Shown piece after piece: positions 1-13,528 of a DNA stretch of 64,000 bases; positions within the stretch are counted from its first letter, which is position 1; each line of letters begins with the position of its first letter. The position numbers were made by a program, and so were the translations under genes. Where the stretch lies: assembly GCA_002633005.1 (NCBI GenBank), contig NMRA01000105.1, forward strand, positions 474,010-538,009. Reading direction: 5' to 3'. The notes under the pieces were generated by a model that saw only the letters and a list, made by a program, of their open reading frames with translations, was not told the origin of the DNA and did no database searches. Origin of the DNA: Phoronis australis. Taxonomy: Eukaryota > Phoronida > Phoronidae.

Positions 1-889
1 TGGCTTCCAGAGTTTGCATGCAAATTCGCCGGTCTTGAGCTCATGTTGATACAAGCTTTTCGACGAGGTGACAAGCGTACATGTAACTATCCGGGCTGTG
101 TGAAGTTTCGAGGTCTGTTTGAGCTCAATACGCAGTGGCACCTTGCTGTATTTTGAAAATAGTCTTCACAGCTAGCTGGATAGATAGGAAGGCTCTAGCT
201 TCGAAATTTTTTTTACTGCGAAAGTGACAACAATTTCAGAATGATGATGGATGATGGATTACACTATAAACCGATCACAGTCTTCCGTTTTCATGCGCCC
301 ATGATTTAATATCGGTGCTATGTTCAAACCATTGTTTATATTGTTCCTAAAATAAACTTGGGTTCTATTGCTGTACCAGCATATTAAGAAATTGTACAGA
401 AATAAACAATAATTATCTCTGGTGAAGCGCAATATACAGCGTGATGAAGTGATGATCAAGAGCAATAACGGATGAGCGCAAGTGCGTGCTGCTTGTTGAG
501 CAATCCGCTTCATGAAAACATTTGAGGTCGTAAAATATCCAGTGCTGTATTCTGATTTTGATGCAATTGCTGTAAATTTCAAATTTCGTGCTTGTTTTGA
601 TGCATAATGCACTGCATAAAAAATCTGATATCTAAAGTTAGAAATTACTTTCCGCTATATCACTTAACGTTTGATTTTACCACGCCGTCATTAATTTAAC
701 ATAAGGTTTTCGGCTTGTGTAATGCCACGCATTTCGTATTTGTAGGTTGATTCGATTTTACCTCCATTCAATAGTTGAACAAAATTTGATAAACCGATGT
801 CAAGACCGGAGTTGCCACTGGTAAACGAACAGCAACCGGTTAGATGTTTGTTTGTCCAAAGTTCACCCGCTAGGTCATAAAATGGTAAT

Positions 890-1075
890 TGCCGACCAAG
901 GACACGCTTAATCCGAATTGGTCGTCTACGCTAGGCGACCAATTAGCCGACCCAAGTGCCGACCACAGAGGCGACTAAGCAGACGGCTCCTAGCCGACCG
1001 TTGTTGGTCGGCTGCTGGTCGGCTAGACGACCGGTCGACGGCCGGTCGTCGACCAATTTCCGACCGGTCGGCCAA
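890..1075. repeat. CpG-rich patch of interleaved GGTCG / CGACC motifs
   Basis: GGTCG and its complement CGACC recur more than a dozen times in both orientations (GACCGGTCG, GGCCGGTCGTCGACC), in sharp contrast to the AT-rich surroundings. Open frames here on both strands are by-products of the repeat. Confidence 0.6.
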
Positions 1076-1689
1076 AAATTCGTGATGTGTGCTGTACCAC
1101 TTACAAAATTTTTACATCTTTCAGAAGACAAATATTTCGCCTCATGAAAATTTGCTCATAAATTTGGTTGATTGTCGAAAAAAGAAATTGGCCAATAGGT
1201 GACACTCTTGTTTCACAGCCCTGTAAGCTGAGGCTTAAGATCCTTCCAAAAATTTTGCAGCACAAAAACAGTAGGGTGGCATTTTTAGCATCGATTTATA
1301 TGTTTATATATTTATATTACATAGCCGTATTTATTTATATGTTTATTTATTTCCGACTTGTTTTCCAGTATGTAAGAGGCTTATCAGAGTCAATACATTT
1401 ATTAATTATGACTTTCAAGATATATACAAGCCAGTTCTAGAATTATACATTTTTTCCACATGCAGTTTCTCCTATTTCAAATTGCATACTTCAACACTCG
1501 AATACACTTGTTGGTTAGAGACTTAGAGAGTATTGATTCAACTTATTAAATTTCCACAAACTTACGATCTATACCGTTATTCCATTTTCAACATATTTGC
1601 CATCGATACTAGTATTCTATTTTTCTGGAGGCAAAAATATCAGGTCCACACTATACTGCCTGCCTGTACTATTACTGCTGTCTCTACAA

Positions 1690-1938
1690 CAGGGCGTGGA
1701 GTGACCAATGACAAAAAAGCTAAAATTTTCCAGGTAGTGTATTGGTCCACAAATAAATAGACTTGTGTGATGGAAATATTTATTGTGATGTAAAATTTAA
1801 CTGAAATAAACTTTTGTGCATGAATAAATTCAAAATAATGACAAAAAAGACGAAAAAAGAGGAAACTTGAAATCAAATAAGAGGAATCAAAACCAAAAAA
1901 GAAGAAATCCTCTTAAAAGTGGAAAATTCCAAGCCTTG
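1690..1938 (+). mobile_element. MITE, CAGGGCTTGGAAT family, copy 1, with TSD CTACAA
   Basis: The ends are CAGGGCGTGGAGTGACC and, inverted, GGAAAATTCCAAGCCTTG. The 6-bp sequence CTACAA flanks it on both sides (1684-1689 and 1939-1944). The interior matches the copy at 38682-38926 along its length (ACAAATAAATAG, GCATGAATAAA, AAATCAAATAAGAGGAA). The element has no credible coding capacity. Confidence 0.8.
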
Positions 1939-2037
1939 CTACAACTATTCAGAATTCGACAGTAATTAAATTAGTTTACTCACAAAAGAATGTACCTTTT
2001 AATGTAACGATTGATTTGGCAACCACAGATTTTGTTT

Positions 2038-2518
2038 GGTGACCTGGGAAAAATCTGAAGTCGCCACTGTGAGTATCAAAGTCAGAAAATTCCCGCTAAA
2101 TTCATTTCAAAGTTCTTGTTGACTTCCAAATTTAAAATTACTAATACTTTTCCTAGATTCGTTATATTTGATTGACAATTATTCCATTTATTACATGAAA
2201 TCAGTGCTTTTGCCACCACAGCAGTCAGCACACATCCGACACAATTAAATTACAATAGGAAGTAAACAGACGGAAGTCGGAATTCTTCAGAAAAATCGGG
2301 CAAGATCCGTGTATGCAAATGGCAGATCAAGATCTATCATTTGAAACCATGTTCATGTGTTTCTGATGAAATTGGCATCTTGGTTTGCTCACCCTAGAGT
2401 AGCCTTTTTTCTCTTTTTTTTGGTCCGACAAATTTTACGCCAGATCGGCAACCTAAGATTTCATTTGGCGACCCTGGGATTTTCAGTTTTCGCGCCCTCA
2501 GATTTTTGCCAGGTTGCC
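2038..2518. mobile_element. Possible MITE with imperfect inverted arms
   Basis: 2038-2065 and the reverse complement of 2491-2518 share a pattern of the form GG-ACCTGG-AAAAATCTGA over about 28 bp with a few mismatches. A related GGCGACCCTGGGATTTTCAG block sits just inside the right arm. No target-site duplication is clear, so this may be one decayed element or several. Confidence 0.35.
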
Positions 2519-3049
2519 ATGTGACTAGGCGTTAAGCTTTAAAAGCGTCGAGTGCCGTAATACCATAAATTTTATGTCAAATTTCATTTCACCGTTTTTA
2601 CCCACAGCAGTACAATGCTGTACACCTACTTGTATACTAGCACCAAGGCTAGTTGACTGACTAGGATACAAGTGCAAAATGGGTTTCTTTTTTCAATGAC
2701 TCAATATCTCTAAATGGGTGAGCACTGTGTATCCTAATTTTCGACCTGCACCACCGTCAAAGTATAATCCAGCACTCTCCAGTCCCTCTATACTCTCTCT
2801 AACTAAATTCTATGATGACCTCAGTCGTACTCACATACACATCATCATATGATTGAATTGCGAAATTTACAATTTACTAGTACATTGATTAGACATTAGA
2901 CATAGTGCAATATGAATGTAGACGTCACTTTACATAAACCATAACAAATTCTTGTTTTATCTAGAGTTGATAGTAGATGTCAGTGAATAAATTTTGCCAG
3001 TGATCAAAACCACGCTGAGATTCATGTAGGATTTGCAGCTAACCGTAGA

Positions 3050-3115
3050 CTCCGTAGACGTAGTACGTCGCGACGACACCGTACGTGTCGTGACGTGTAC
3101 GTTAGCCTACGTCGC
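3050..3115. repeat. Short CpG/ACGT-rich imperfect hairpin
   Basis: GTACGTCGCGACGACAC and GTGTCGTGACGTGTAC form an imperfect inverted repeat around CGTAC. No gene signal is nearby. Confidence 0.4.
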
Positions 3116-4124
3116 TGTGTTTATGCGAGCTCACAACATAATTCAAATCACCGCTTAATTTCATTTTTAACCAAATAGACAAACCACATGTCCAAACAAG
3201 TAGTATAAACATGCTTAATTCTTTAGGACATCAAGATCCAGACTTACCCACTTTCGCTTCTCGGATCGAAATCTACGCGAACGTGGAACAAATGTGAACC
3301 GTTGCACCTTTTCGAGCGATTTCCGGATTAAACAGTAGTCACTACTGCTACCACTAGGAGGTGTGATAGCATATTATCAATGAGAGCTCACTTGACACAC
3401 GTACTCAGCCGGGTTAGTTTACCGAGGCAATAAGGACCGGAAAGTGGGCACGGGCACTTTCATCAGCTGATCGACGTTACACCATGTTATAGTTAGTGTT
3501 ATAACGAGCGATTGATTTTTAAAAGATTCCTGTGACAGAATCGATGTTCACTTCGTATTTTTAGTTTCTGGGTAGGCTATATCTGCGGAGCACGTTGAGT
3601 TTTTGTATTAGGCCTGTGTGTTCTAAACTGAAACCGGTAGTACTCTGTGAGGTTGTTCTTGATTTTTAGCCGTTTTTAAGAACCTTTTCAGGAATTTTCC
3701 TATCGACTCGACTTATTGTTTTGTAAGATTTTAACCTCATGATTTATTCAAAATAACCGCATCTCTCTCTCTTTGCGCATACGCGGAGTGTTAGCACTAT
3801 TGCCGGATTTATCAGTGAAGGACCAAGGAGACAGCTAAGCGGGCCCACCGAAAAGATAACGTGGCTCAAAAATGGAGGAAACTAGAGTATAGCTCTTGAC
3901 TCCAAACAGGAGGCTCCCTTAGCCTTGGACTAGTCAATCTAAAGGAGTCGCCTAGCTATGTTGTACTTTGATCCGAGGCTGATCCCCACGTGAGCTGGAC
4001 CTTTACCAGTAGGGCCCCTCCGGGGAGGGGTGCTCTATTTGGAAAACGGTGTCTGGATTCCCGTTTAATGATATCGTTTCTCGACGCTAATGTGCATCCC
4101 GGCACTGAGGACTAGACGATTGTC

Positions 4125-4640
4125 AAGAACATGTGGTCATGCACTTAACGGGACATGAGAACTGAAGCTGTCTTCTTATTGACCTCTCCAAAGCTTTCAA
4201 CTGCTTGCCTCACAAACTACTAATAAATAAATCGTACGCTTATGATTTGTCGTAAAACATCTGTAAAGCTCTTACTGTCGTGGTTGTCAGTCAGACAGAA
4301 TTACAACAAGTCAAGTTTACTAGGCCACAGCCAAAAGTGCCAAATGGGTATCACGGCTTGAGCGATCTGGTCTTGCGTTCCTTCTTTTCAATGTCTTCAC
4401 CAATGAAATACTAGTTCTTATCCAACTTCCTATGTAACTATGCAGTAGCACTGAGTGATCCAACAGTGGCACGATGACAAGGTATGCCCTTATATTGTAT
4501 AGTCCGTGATAGACTATCAACGTAATTGGAGTTACACTACGATGCTGGTGGCTTGGCTACTAAATTGTCACGTTACATGGAAGCGAATCCATTTAAATTC
4601 CTAGCCATTGTATTCTCAAAAAAAAAACTGATGGACAGTT
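4125..4640 (+). mobile_element. Degraded non-LTR retrotransposon (LINE) reverse transcriptase fragment
   Basis: Several frames of the plus strand recover classic LINE RT pieces in the right order: EHVVMHL near 4130, LIDLSKAFNCLPHKLL from 4175, a degraded GxxLAFLLFNVFTNEI near 4360-4412 (family form QGSVLGPLLFNVFINDI), and MEANPFKFLAIVFSKK from 4577. Frameshifts and stops separate them, so it is dead. The wording fits the Jockey/CR1/L2 group broadly; I cannot place it more finely. Upstream (3838-4125) may hold more of the same copy but is too decayed to call. Confidence 0.75.
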
Positions 4641-5113
4641 GAGAATTATCTCTTAGTGAACGATACAGTGAATATTTTCGAAATTTGTCAAATTTCATGT
4701 TGTTTTATGGGCGGCCGTTTATGTAAAAACATCAAAATGTGTATTCAATTCTATTTAATGAATTCAGTGCCAACTGTATGAAAATTTTACCCTATCTTGT
4801 GTATTCAATGCTGTAGTACATCAATTCAATCTACATTCGTCGATTCCATATCGTGAACTCAATGCTGTTTTGTATATTCTATCCTGCCTGTTTACTGACT
4901 TCAATGCTGCTTAGTCGATTTGTTTCGTCTATCCTAGTGGCCTATGGGTGAAACTAATAACTTCGTGAATTCTATTCCGTCTTGAATCCAATCATATTTT
5001 TCTAGTCTATGAACGAAACCAATGTGTCGCTTGTGCGTATGCGTTTGAGCTCCCGCCTTTGTCTGAGCAAATTCTGCTGTCAAAAGCGAAGCAAGAATAT
5101 TGTTTCTGACAAT

Positions 5114-5350
5114 GTCACAGAGAGAACTGCTGTCAAATATCATTGGTCTTTTGACTGATGCAGTTGACCAGCTGCAAAATGCCAATAACCAGCCTAATGC
5201 ACAGTCCCCGACCCAGCGGATTCTGGCCGCTACTTCGGCACTGAGGGGCACTACGACGGCAAACTTTGCGTCAACTGATGCGAGACCCACCAGTGCCTCC
5301 AGCTCCGCCGTTGTTTCAAGCAGTGCAGGTGCACCTGGCAACAGGGTACT
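5114..5350 (+). CDS. Isolated candidate first coding exon, unknown protein
   Basis: Beginning at the internal Met, MSQRELLSNIIGLLTDAV leads into an amphipathic helix-like start and then an Asn/Gln-rich and Ser/Thr/Ala-rich tail (79 codons). It is more GC-rich than its flanks and runs straight into a consensus donor, GTGAGT, at 5351. I found no convincing downstream exon before klhl12. It resembles short N-terminal exons of invertebrate multicopy genes, but I cannot name a family. It may be a solo exon of a degraded or mobile gene. Confidence 0.3.
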
Positions 5351-6369
5351 GTGAGTAGCCTACTTGTGTGTTTACAGTTCCATTTGTGATGGCTGTTTGT
5401 ATTACCAGGAAGAGATATTTTATTTTTATCACGGCAGTTTAAAATCACGCATTAGTAGATCGTAAGCAAAAAATGTCATAAACCAGACGCGAAGTTTCTG
5501 CCTATAAAAAGGAATTTACTCCGGGGTGTCTTCGCTAAGTTAAAGTATGCGTGTCATTCTCCGCCTACTCAAAAACGCACATTAGATTCACGCTGCCTTG
5601 GGTATTCACGAAGTGCTGTAATACTTTCGGGTCGGGGGACACCAGTGCGTCAACTAATGCACTAAACAAAAAATGACATAGAGTTTTGTGCTGGTCGTGT
5701 GAGGGTGTAAAAGTCTTCATCAATACCCAGGTTTTTGTGCTTAAACGTCGGAAAGTAAAACGATGAGGGGAAGAACTAAATTTGCCGGCAAGCATGCAAG
5801 AAAATCACCACAAACGGCCATTTTTACGAGCGCTTCAGGAGCGTTTCAAACGAGAACAGGCACGTGTAATCAGAGACTACCGTGGCGTAATGTTCTATGT
5901 ATAGATAATTTCTGAGTTTTAAACCGAAACTCTCCGTTGTCTTGAAAAACACTTGAGTTTCGTCAACAGAGGGACATCGAAATATTTCGTAAACAATACC
6001 CCTGTGTTTGCGTTATTTTATACAGTAGATTTTTCTAAATTTATACTTGTTTATGCAGCTTGGCTGTGATTACTCTGGTTATTTACCCACAATCCAACTG
6101 ATTCGCAATTTTATGTCCGTGACTCAAAATTGCTATTCCCTAAATAACCTTCGTCAGTTGGTAAAATTTCATTTTCATTTGTTGTTAAGGATTTATCAGT
6201 AATTCGAATCCGACTGAAGTTTGACAGCCGGTACTTCATGTTCGTCGTTCCTTGCGCAATACTCAGTAAACATATCACTCGCGGGTCGCATTACCAAGGG
6301 ATGAACGATGGTAATAAATTACGTTAAACATCATCGGTCACAAGCTGAAAAAATACAGGCGTTGAGGAT

Positions 6370-6650
6370 TTTCCTATAGGGTTTCTCATAGGATATTCTA
6401 AAGGATTTCTATAGGCTTTCCTATTGGATGCTTTAGGAAATCTTAATGGAAATCCTATAGGATCCAATAGAAAACGCTATAAGAACTCCTATAGGATTCC
6501 TATAGGAAATCCTATAGGATCCAATAGGAAATCCTACAGAAAATTTCTATAGGATTCCTGCAGGAAATCCTATAGGATCCTATAGGGTTTCCTATAAAAA
6601 TGCTATAGGAAATCGTATACTATCCTAATGAACTTCCTATGGGATCTTAT
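6370..6650. repeat. Array of the palindrome TCCTATAGGA, left block
   Basis: The self-complementary decamer TCCTATAGGA and near variants recur about every 10-20 bases, joined as ...GGATTCCTATAGGAAATCC.... A second block lies at 7231-7363, with about 580 bases of ordinary AT-rich sequence between. Confidence 0.8.
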
Positions 6651-7230
6651 TGAACTGATAAAATCCTACTGAATCTCCTGTATATGAAATTCTCGTAAAA
6701 CATAACATATATATCTGTCATTATAACTGTTTCATTTCTGGTGTTGTACATTATAATATTGTGTCTAAACTTCTAAGGAAACATTTTGATCGTGTGTATG
6801 GCTTAGTGGCTAAAATGAACAGTTTCTCAACTGGAAAACAGATGTCACTGAAAAGCGATTCAATGAACAGTTATCTTTACAGCATTTAAAACACTCGACA
6901 CAAGCTTACAACTTTGACTATCAGAGAACAACATGTAAAAGCGTATAGCATTCAGCATTTAAATAATAAGTTACTTGAACATATTTTGAAAAAGCAAAAA
7001 AGAACACACAGGTCTTTTGTAGCCTCAGTTTAGTACACCATTTGTAACACAGATATCCTGCTGTAGACCTTGTTCAAGAACAGAGAAGACTGCTGTACAA
7101 AAACCTTGAGGTTAACTGTGTTTCAGTTGAATTTGTTTTGTTGAAAACACTTTTGCTTTGTTGTATTATGTATGCATTGAAAATGTCATGCTGGGAAATC
7201 CTAATTGATTTCTTAAAAGTCTCGTAAGAA

Positions 7231-7363
7231 TTTCTATAGGGTTTCCTAAAGGATTCCTATAAAATCCTATAGGATTCCTATAGGGTATTGGGCCAAAATC
7301 CAATTGGATTCCTATTGGTATATAGGATATCTTATAGGATTCCTATAGGGTCCTATAGGATTC
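7231..7363. repeat. Array of the palindrome TCCTATAGGA, right block
   Basis: Same units as the left block (CTATAGGGTTTCC, CCTATAGGATTCC). The unit is palindromic, so orientation cannot be assigned. The two blocks could be ends of one element or two patches of the same satellite. Confidence 0.75.
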
Positions 7364-10300
7364 CACGGTACACACTAGTGAATGGTGCAAAAACTTATGT
7401 CTAGAAGTATTAAAGCATGTCAACAACCTTGGTCTATTCTGTTTAGGAAAGTCCTTCTAGCTTATAATTCATCACAGGCTAAGAAATTTGTGTCTTTATA
7501 GATTATGAGCTCCTCTTTGATCAATGACATTTTTTAATAATATATCTGAAAACTGAGCCTAGAATTCATTGAAAATAAATAGAGGCTCAGTCCTTAAATT
7601 GGGGATGTTGCATAAAAAGATCCCTAATTATTTTTGATAATATTGACAATTCAACGTGGAGTTCACTCAAAGTCGTCTTAGTAATGAAAGTAAAACAATG
7701 CAAGAAAGGATAATCGATGTTTTCACAATTCCAAAAATACTCGGTAGATTTAGGGAACTTAGTTGAGTCCTTATACTGTTTCATGCAATCGGGCACAGGG
7801 AAGTCTTATGGAAATTTGGCCATAAGAAGTCTTGAGACGTTACCCCTGAGGTTTAGATTATCGAAGCACTATCTTTTTGAATTTACAAATCGGAATATAA
7901 ATGTGTCCTGTAAAATATGTACGCAAGTTTTCCTTTTTGATAAAATGGCGGTTTTCAAATGTCTTGGTTTTCTTAGTTAGCATTTTTAAGGGGCCATGAC
8001 TGACGGAGGGATCCCCAGAGTTGAAATCAAGTGCCCGTACAACTTTATTATTAAGGAAAGTGACCCAGTCACTGTTATATTAAAGTTTTAAAAGTTTCCA
8101 TCTCAGACGGGATCCTCTCTGGGAAGGGCAGCTTGGGGTAATTGGGCCATTCGACCCTTATGACTCCTGGGTAGAGTTCAGTAACGATAGAACCTCGATA
8201 AAAAGCAAAACTTCGCGTTCAGTAACGCTATGACCTACCTAAAATCTAGACAAAATCGCGTGTTCTCATTTACAATACACGACAAGTCTTGCTTTTTAGC
8301 GAAGTCCTAACGTTACTGAACTTAAGACTGCTTTCTTAACTATTCACGAGCGGAAGTAGAAAGAAATAGTTTGTTCGTTCATGAAAAACCATAGACTATG
8401 TTCATGTGATTCATAGCTAACAGCATCAAGGCATGCCGCTCAAACAATCAAAACGTGCCGAGACTGTTCAAAAACAAAAATAGCATTGATTGGAATCGAA
8501 AGATTTGTGAACTCATACACACGAAGGCAATACCCTAGATGGTTTTGAAACAATATAAATATCGATACTTTTCCCCAAGGGAATTCCAAGAATAGTATTT
8601 CTTTTGAAGATCGTTATTAAGAGAGAATTATTGACGAAGAAGAGTTGTTCGTATGAGATCACTAAGTCAGTGAGACTGTCAGGAGCCAGTCTGTGACCGT
8701 GTGCAGTGCGCATGCTAGCGGATTTTAAAAGGTGCTCAAAGTCCATATACATGTAGGCCTACTGGAAATCGTAAATTGCTACCACTTAAATTGAATCAGA
8801 GATCATATTCATACGAATAAATTCTAAAAAGGTCCTGGGGGTGGCCCCCGAAAAACATTCGGAACGCAACGTCTCTCCGGCGCCTCTCGGTTGCCCGTCA
8901 AGTAATTGTATCTGCAGGCATCGTGGATTGACTGGAAAGTCCGTACTGCGAATTAAGGATTTGAAAAAGTCTTGCAAATAACAACCGCGGTTGTGTGAGC
9001 AACGTGTGTGCGTTTATGTGTTGCCATGTAATGGCTCAACATGTCAAGGTTATTTTCTTTTTGTAATCTGCAAAGGCTCTGATTTACATGTTTACGTATC
9101 TATATGTACAACAATCGACTACTTCATAGGGTTGTTTATGTTATAAGCTAATCTTGTAAGAAATTGACGATGCTTCAGAGTGAATTTTGATGCAAAATGA
9201 AATTCACTCAGGAAAGTCGTTATCACCCCTCAGTCCCCCAAACACCAAAGGGCACTAAATGAGTTTTGACATTCTGAAAGAAATTGTTTTTTCGATGAAT
9301 TTTGTCGTACGATGAGGAAATCCAAATAGTTTAATACCATTTGCAGGCTCCCGAGGAAGCCGTTAGAAACTTCGGCACCCATTTTCAACACGGGACCCAG
9401 GAAGTGAACCCTGGCTTTCAAAGTGTACCCTAATAAAGTGAACTTTACTCAGACTATTTTCGATTTTCACCCTCGGAAATAAACGGATCTATAATCGATG
9501 TTTTCGACACGATGTGCCATTGATTCATTCTAAGGTAATGTTGGATTTCGCAGCCTGCGAAGGAGGAGGTAGGCCTACAACCAGCGTCGACTGAGTATGT
9601 AGGCGTGGAAACGATTGGCTACGGCCAGGTATCCTCAGTTCCAGGTATGATCTCTTCTCTTCAGTTCCAGACCGGGAAATACCTAACTTGCGGTTCAAAT
9701 TCCATAGCCGCACCCCTAAACACTACACACGGCGCAAAATATTCCATAGTCAATTGCGAAAACTGTGCACAAATTCCCGTCAGTAAATCGTTGCCATTGC
9801 CGTTAAAAACGACCATCCCATCCAGTTCTCCAAAAAATAAAATAATGCGCTGCATCCCTCACCAACCCTCAGAAGTTTGCTGGAGGAAATTTTGAATCTC
9901 CTTACAGTGTCTACCTAACGGACATTTGTGACTTACGCTTTAGGTACTTATACACAACTGTTCGGGAACGACCATCCACAAGGATCAAGAGTATCCAATC
10001 TTTGACACACAGAAAGTATGTGGTTTCAGTTGAATCCAGGTTTCGTCACTCAAGTGAGACAATACTGGTGCGTTAACAGATGACAGAACGAGGTTTGGTT
10101 AAAATCACCAAAACAGGGTATAGTATCCTTTTTAGCAAAAACAATTGTGTTCTGGGCTCTTTTTGATCGATGTACAAAACATGTTGCTGATTGTTTATGT
10201 AATCCAGTGCAATGTGCTTGCCCTCAATGTTCCTGTTTGAAGATCTTGGCGGCAAACCTATTGCGATTTTATTCACTGTTTCTTGAGTAACTCAGAACCT

Positions 10301-12992
10301 CAAGTCAACATGTACCCAGGGGACTGCTACGTTGGTAGAAACCTAGGAATGACATGAACTTTATTACAGACACACTTAAAACATGTATCAGCACAGCATA
10401 AGAAATTGACCATGTAGAACACAATTTAATAAGTTTAATAAATGTTAACTAATACTAAAATAAGTCACTTAGTGCTAGTGATGGGTTATGCAATGACTTT
10501 CTTCGTGCTGAAAATAAGCTGTTATCGTCGGAGGTGCTCAAGGCAAAATATAAATTAAGAGATTTCAAATCATGATTTTTAATTCAATAAGTATAATTTT
10601 ATCTAGAAAAAATGGTCAGGGTCATCAGCGATTGGTTGGTTGCAACAATTAAATTTGCTGAGATTACAATAAAATTGGAAAAGAAAATATTAAGCATATT
10701 TTGATACAGAAGTATGGCAAAAAGCCAGACTGGCAACTATGAAAATTTGTTGCGGCATTACTCAAAACAAGATGTCAAAAAATTTATTCCTTGCCTTTTA
10801 CACTTCCTCTCGATCCATGCACTAAATCTTTTAAGTATGTGTTGTTGCATAACAGGGCGCATACTAACTCTTTGTTATGTTAGGTGAAGATTTTTAATTC
10901 AGATAAATGTCCTTATTGTAATCTAGTGCAGAATACTGAACACAAGTCACAGTTAGCGTGCAGAGGATAGTTTTTCTGAGAACCATTCATTAATTATACA
11001 ACACGTGTCTGATCGAGTATGCCCAGTCACTTGTCTTTGAAAATTTATTATTAGCTGCTAACTGGTTGATACAACAAAATATGTGCAAGAGTCGGGATGT
11101 TGCAACGTTGCATTTAAAGGTTCATGTACCAAAGTTTTCAAAATAGACAGACTGTGACGGAGCTCTTCCTGGTTGTATTGTTCTTGGATTAAGTTTTTGC
11201 CCGAATTATTTGGTAGTTTAGTGAAACTTTTGTTGTCGGAATTGAATGTGACATTGCGTATAGTTGCTAATTGTGTGTAAATGGATTTACGCAGAAAGAT
11301 GTCGCGACTTCGACTACCTAAATGGAGCAACTTCTGTCGAGTTTTTGCTGAGATTTAGCAAGAATTGAAATGGATTCTAGAACACAAGAAATGAATATTT
11401 AGTAGCTGTTTTGTGCGCCGAAACCCAGATTGTGAAAACTACTCTATAATAGACTTCACACCTTTGCACTGTATGTTGTATTGTAATTTGTTGGTATGCT
11501 TGAGGACATGAAAAATAGACCTGTCTTTGCAGATGATGTTGTTATAGCAACGTTACATACGCATCCACCATTTTCGTCCTAACGTCCATAAGGTGCACCT
11601 GCATAAGGACAAAAACATGATTTGTTTTGTGTGACTAGCTTTCCTAAAAATGTGCTCATAACTCGAGCATTACACTGTTTTGTATGAAACTGAAGTCACA
11701 TAAAAAGCCAAACATTTTACAAAAACCTTGAAAACGTCTAACCAAATACTGTTTTAAGCACTATTTAAACTTAGAATTATTTAAAAAAGATCGCTAATGT
11801 ATTCAGTAGTCTCAACAACAGAAACAGTTGCTTTTACAGCGTATTGTAATCTGCCTCGCAAAATAAGTTTTCTAAAATGAAAAGGCAAGACAACAAAATC
11901 AAGTTTGAGGAGACCACGCTCTGCTTAACCAGAGAATGCTTGCTTTCCAACAAGTTTTTGTTGAGGGAAAATAGAATTATTCAAATATAAGTATGGGCGT
12001 GCCTTCATTTGCTTACATAAACTTGAAATTGGACATAGAGTAATCGCTGAAGTGATCAGCGGAATCTAATGATCATAAAAGTTGTGTTTACAATGTTTTT
12101 ATCCGATCAATCCGGTTTATCTCGCCACATATTTTTTTTTAAAAGCGAAAAAGATTATTCCAAGTTAAAGCACGGGGCGTGGTCTGCTTAAACTTGGAAA
12201 TGGGTAGAAAACAGACACACAATGTGATCAGAGAGAGTATCAAGAATAAAAACAAATCCTTATAGAATGTACTGTAAAACTTTGCAGCGTGTTAAGTTAA
12301 TTATGGCTTTGTTCGATCATTGTCACCGATGTCGCGCGGCTGTATTTTGACAGGACTGAGATACTATGACATCATATCCCCTGGTGCGTGGAGTGTTGTC
12401 CAGTTGCCGATTTGGGAAACTGAACGAAGGACTGCTTGAAAACAAAGTTTGATTTCGGGAGTATGGGTTTAAGTTGGAAGGATTTAAAGACATCGACGGC
12501 CTTCTAAGATGTCTCTCTATGCAAAAGGTACTTATAGCGACGTGACTTTGAATATGGTTTAGTGAGTGGGAGGCAGTAATTTGCTGAAAAGCTTCCGGAG
12601 TATGAAGGCCCTTCAAGTTGGAGCTTTACCGTCTTAGCTTCTATTCTTGTGCTTGTATAGTATACCGGGCTGTGAAACGCTTATTTGTTCTTCAAAGACA
12701 TGCGAGAAATGGTTGATAACATTTTCACGCATTCTCTAGATGGAATTAAATAAATATAATATCAACAGGAAGGTATTTCTAATGATCTGTTCATTTTTGT
12801 CGTTAGAAATAATAGCACAACATTACATATCTGGGCTGAGAGTCGATCAATAGAAGTTGGCCCTGGTCTGGCGACCAGATAGTTGCCATGGCTTATGTGA
12901 ATTGCCCGAAAACTTGGAGACTGAGTTTCCGGGTATGATTTTTCTTGAGAATCTTTCTGATGGCAAAACTTTCCACGCCTATGTTAATCTAT

Positions 12993-13076
12993 GGTCTCTA
13001 GATTGCCGGTCTAGTGGTGAGAGTCACATGACCGGCAATCTAGAGACCTGTGGTTCGATTCCCAGTTGGGGTTCCT
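12993..13076 (+). repeat. Perfect 19-bp inverted repeat followed by a B-box-like motif
   Basis: 12993-13011 (GGTCTCTAGATTGCCGGTC) and 13030-13048 are exact reverse complements around an 18-base loop. GGTTCGATTCCCAG follows at 13052 and resembles a pol III B box, while TAGTGGTGAGAG in the loop resembles part of an A box. It is probably an altered tRNA-derived SINE head. Confidence 0.5.
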
Positions 13077-13528
13077 GATTTTTCTGTGTTTATTTGATAT
13101 GGTAAATGTCAATTGCTGTGTAGAGGGGAGCAATTTGTACCCTTGTTAGACCATGAATCTTTGCAGCTTAGCTACTGTACATCATACATCATTTTTACTA
13201 CTAATTATGAGCCAGAATAGACCGGACTCATTTTGAGAATCGGTCTCATAATTTCTGCTCGAAATGCTGTGCGTGCCGAACTTGGAATCCTGCTTAATCT
13301 CAAGATCGCATATGCATGCTTGGAATTGAATATTCATTTGGGCAATCAGGTGAATTTTTTTGTTCAATGCAAAGAATTTTTGTAATTGTTGGCCTCATGA
13401 TCACCCATTTTCTCCTTTACCGTAACTTGTGTCAAATAATCGGAGGTTTTTGTGAATGGTTAAATCTGTTGTAGATGTGCTTCCGGTGAATTATATGAGC
13501 CTCTGTTAGTTACTGGCTAACGGGCAAT

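Larger units (their letters stand above)
1..5113. other. Intergenic, repeat-bearing, no supported gene
   Basis: Apart from the listed MITEs, GC-rich patches and LINE fragment, I see only AT-rich sequence with short chance frames. 2535-3837 holds no repeat or coding pattern that I recognise, apart from the hairpin near 3050. Confidence 0.6.
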
